Shown: in pieces, positions 61,550 to 64,000 of the stretch
How the letters are laid out: each line of letters opens with the position of its first letter
Numbering within the stretch: position 1 is the stretch's first letter
DNA from: Cylicocyclus nassatus
Lineage: Eukaryota; Nematoda; Chromadorea; Rhabditida; Strongylidae
Assembly: GCA_958299035.1 (NCBI GenBank)
Contig: CATQJL010000223.1
Coordinates: 47,914,162-47,978,161, forward strand
Length of the DNA: 64,000 bases
Direction of reading: 5' to 3'
Notes under the pieces: generated by a model
What the model was told of the DNA's origin: nothing
The model's database searches: none
What the model saw: the letters and a program-made list of their open reading frames with translations, nothing else
Translations under genes and position numbers: made by a program

Positions 61550-62984
61550 AAAGTAAGCTTTGTCTGTTTTCATAACCTAATCATTCTTCTGTAGTATTTA
61601 GGATTTTTCACATATTTTTGCCTTCGACCAAAGTCGCGGACCTCTGCCATATGCCTTAAAACTGTGATCAAAGAAGAATTGTGCTACTTACACAACGGGT
61701 GCTATAAGAATCTGTGACGCAACTGACACTAGCGAATGATTCATTTATGTGATACATATCGTTTTTATAAAGATTTCCCTATTCTCTTCATTTCACATTG
61801 GATGATGTATTGAGAGTATCGAGAGTTTTGTGAATTTCAAAAATTGCAAAACCTCTTCGAAATTTACTTACTCTCTCAAGGACACGGCAAAAAACTCTAA
61901 AATCCCAGGAAGCTCCTGAACTTCATGAAAGGACCTTGTGAGCATATTCGAGCATCGTGTAGGCGGTTTTTGCTGGCATCTGACGTGCAGTAATATCCAA
62001 TCTAGGACACCTCTCGTCCACGATTGTCGTCAAACCGCATTACAGGCCTATCTGATCTATATTTTATTTATTTATGTTCAAGACCCTTGTGGTGCGCCAT
62101 AAATAAAAACCGGCAGAGCAGCTATGAACAAACGAGAGAAACCAGCCAGTCTCAACCGTGATCAAATAAACTAGAAGAGTAGAAGAACAAAACGAAGGGC
62201 CTACCAAGACCTGTATGTCTTGGTAGGCCTTAGACCTACCAAGACGTACAGGCATCCTCTAGGAGAGTATAGGCTGCCTAATTAAAAGAGACCGTATGGA
62301 GTCTATATCTTGCTCACTCTAAAATTATGATGAACCACTCCGTCATTTGAAAGTCGGCGAGCCCGCGGGTAAAGCTAGGACTCGTCCCCTATGAAGATTT
62401 GTTTTAGAAAGGAGTGAAATTCTATAGACTCATACTATATGAATGTTTCATGGAGACTTGGTAGGGTCTGAGGCAGGTTCGGCGAGACAACAGCCGCTAG
62501 GAGTAACACCTGTTGATAAGACGAGCTGGTTCACTGTTAACAAAAGTACAAGCATGGTTAGTAACACTGTTAAAATGCATGAAACGATAGATATACTCAA
62601 CCTGGAAATGGGTTGGAAAATTGAATATAAAAAGCTAGATAACCAAGCTTGCTCTTTTTGGCGTATACTGCGGTTTCCCTCGTCCTTGGTCTGGGGTGGA
62701 AAACCGTATTCCTTCCCTCATTTGCGTGAGTCAGTTCACTCCTACATCACATCCCATCAGCACATTGACACTGACCGCGTGCATCCTGCTTTCTTATTGT
62801 CCATGTTTTTGAAGCATACGTCGAAGCAGTAAGAAACTTTGGATTGAAGAAGTGGGAGCAAAGCAGTATCTTCTCGGTCTTCTTCACTATGTCTTCTATT
62901 GTTGTACATGCTTCCATGTTGCACGTTTCCTCTTGCTCAGTTCCGGAGCTAGAAATCTTCCATCATGTTGATATACCCGGGTAG
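61550..62984. other. Downstream region of second CX gene; perfect hairpin
   Basis: A 13-bp perfect stem with a 6-base loop (GGCCTACCAAGAC, CTGTAT, GTCTTGGTAGGCC) lies at 62198-62229, and the stem word recurs at 62234-62246. An AATAAA at about 62101 could serve polyadenylation. The forward frame at 62443-62832 (129 codons) is unassigned. Confidence 0.4.
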
Positions 62985-63359
62985 CAATGGCGTACTGGGG
63001 GGGGGGGGGTATCAGAGCAAAGGGGGCGGCCCACCCTCCCCCCCGGAGAACCCATTGGTCGAGGGATCTTTGAAAGCTACTTACATGTGTTATAAAAATG
63101 TGCAAGCGACTTGTTTTTACTTGTAACCAATTAAAATAATTTCTTAAAATTTTCAAAAATTCAAATTAGCTTTGTGAAATAATTTTCGGGAAGTATCTAC
63201 AAAAAAAAATTTTCCCTCTTCCTGAAATTTTGGAGTTATGGGCCCTCAAATATTTTGAAAGTCCAAAAAAATTTTAGGAGTGTGCGTGGCTAATGACGCA
63301 CCTTTATCCGAAAATTTTTTTGCCCCCCTCCTCAAACAGAAATTCTGGGTACGCCACTG
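62985..63359. mobile_element. hAT-like MITE, CAGTGGCGTAC ends
   Basis: Begins CAATGGCGTACTGGGG and ends GGTACGCCACTG. The flanks CCGGGTAG and CTGGGTAG are an 8-bp duplication with one change. The end type matches the element at 1115, and it too contains a G run (62997-63009). Confidence 0.8.
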
Positions 63360-63379
63360 CTGGGTAGGTGTATTTCAAG

Positions 63380-63567
63380 CATTTGTAATTTTCACCAAGT
63401 GTCCCCAACGACAACAAGAAAAACAATTATTCGAGGCTTGAAAGATACAGTATCCTCAGTCTTGCAACTTTACTTTAAGTCATCAAAAATAGCGCGAGCG
63501 AGTGAATCAAAGCTGCGCCAGATGGGTCTAACTGGCGAGTCGAGAGTCAAATTGGTCGTTTGGCCAA
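63380..63567 (+). CDS. Candidate exon of an unidentified gene
   Basis: An open segment begins after an acceptor-like TATTTCAAG just outside the hAT MITE and ends at a strong donor, AA/GTAAGT, at 63568. It reads TTTRKTIIRGLKDTVSS, then KIARASESKLRQMGLTGES and VKLVVWP. The content and flanking splice signals suggest a real exon of a gene running past the right edge, but no family is recognised and the start of the exon is uncertain. Confidence 0.3.
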
Positions 63568-63729
63568 GTAAGTGCCTGTGGTTTCATTTCCTCATCTACT
63601 AATCATCATATCTCACATATTCATATATGAATTGTAGGTAGAGTAGGATTGCATTCCTTGAGCTTTTCAAGTATTTTCTACCTACTAAGCGTTAAACTAG
63701 TAGCTAAAATACAAGTATCACAACAATTA

Positions 63730-63953
63730 CAGGCCTTATCAAACGCAGTGTCGCTTGCATCAGCATCTTCACTCCCGCGCTAGACTCTGCGTCTTCTCCG
63801 TGAACATGCTCTCTAATCAATTCCAAGCGAGGCTCCGCCTTTCCCACGCTCGCCCTGGGACAGTGATAAGAGAGCATGTTTACGGAAGAGATGCGGAGTC
63901 CAGCGCGTGAGTGGATATGCTAATGCAAGCGACACTGCGTTTGATAAGCCCTG
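63730..63953. mobile_element. Foldback MITE, CAGGCCTTATCAAACG ends
   Basis: Starts CAGGCCTTATCAAACGCAGT and ends with the inverse, with TA on each side. Arms of about 95 bases pair well (GAACATGCTCTCT and inverse AGAGAGCATGTT) around a GC-rich centre. TA target suggests Tc1/mariner mobilisation. Confidence 0.85.
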
Positions 63954-64000
63954 TATTTGTTGTGTGATAATCTTTTTTCTACTGATTCTTAAGCAGTTAG

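Noticed and set aside
1..64000. CRISPR array, operon, rRNA or bacterial contaminant
   Set aside because: No regularly spaced short repeats, ribosome binding sites, rRNA sequence or dense gene packing is present.

Overview
The window is nuclear DNA of a nematode, most likely a strongylid (clade V, hookworm-like) worm. Two genes carry the nematode-specific CX cysteine module. Their introns end in TTTCAG-like acceptors, and in both genes an acceptor sits directly against the start codon, as expected for spliced-leader trans-splicing. The AT-rich, gene-poor sequence between them is full of short foldback DNA transposons. No bacterial, organellar or viral region was seen. The species is inferred, not shown.

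Layout. Positions 604-4931 (+) hold a seven-exon CX gene and 58332-61549 (+) a five-exon CX paralogue. They share three intron positions and phases and lie about 54 kb apart at the two ends of the window. Both encode a secretory signal, a basic Gly/Ser/His-rich segment, a short conserved GAAAGYLT segment, the six-cysteine CX module and a hydrophobic C-terminal tail. A third gene may begin near the right edge (candidate exon ending at 63567).

The 53 kb between the CX genes holds gene relics: one exon of a glutathione peroxidase with a stop in place of the catalytic Trp (14427-14619), a decayed reverse-strand gene split by two foldback elements (10070-12810), and weaker open frames at 16.5, 18.8 and 40 kb. 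Almost everything else that can be explained is non-autonomous DNA transposons. These fall into families recognisable from termini and target duplications: CAGGGTGTC (TA target, three copies), TTAGGTTGAACC (TA, three copies), mariner-type TTAGGTTGGTGC (one clean copy and two eroded), a related TAGGTCGG deletion derivative, TTAA-target elements (five), two hAT-like families with 8-bp duplications (five copies), a CTWACAAGGG foldback family (four copies), and a 3.4-kb inverted-repeat element at 48026-51417.

The transposons appear to have built the spacing of the locus. Three insert into one intron of the first CX gene, three sit head-to-tail at adjacent TA sites at 33-35 kb, and two abut over one shared TTAA at 22750. 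Exon structures were assembled by eye from splice signals and frame, so exon ends are predictions.
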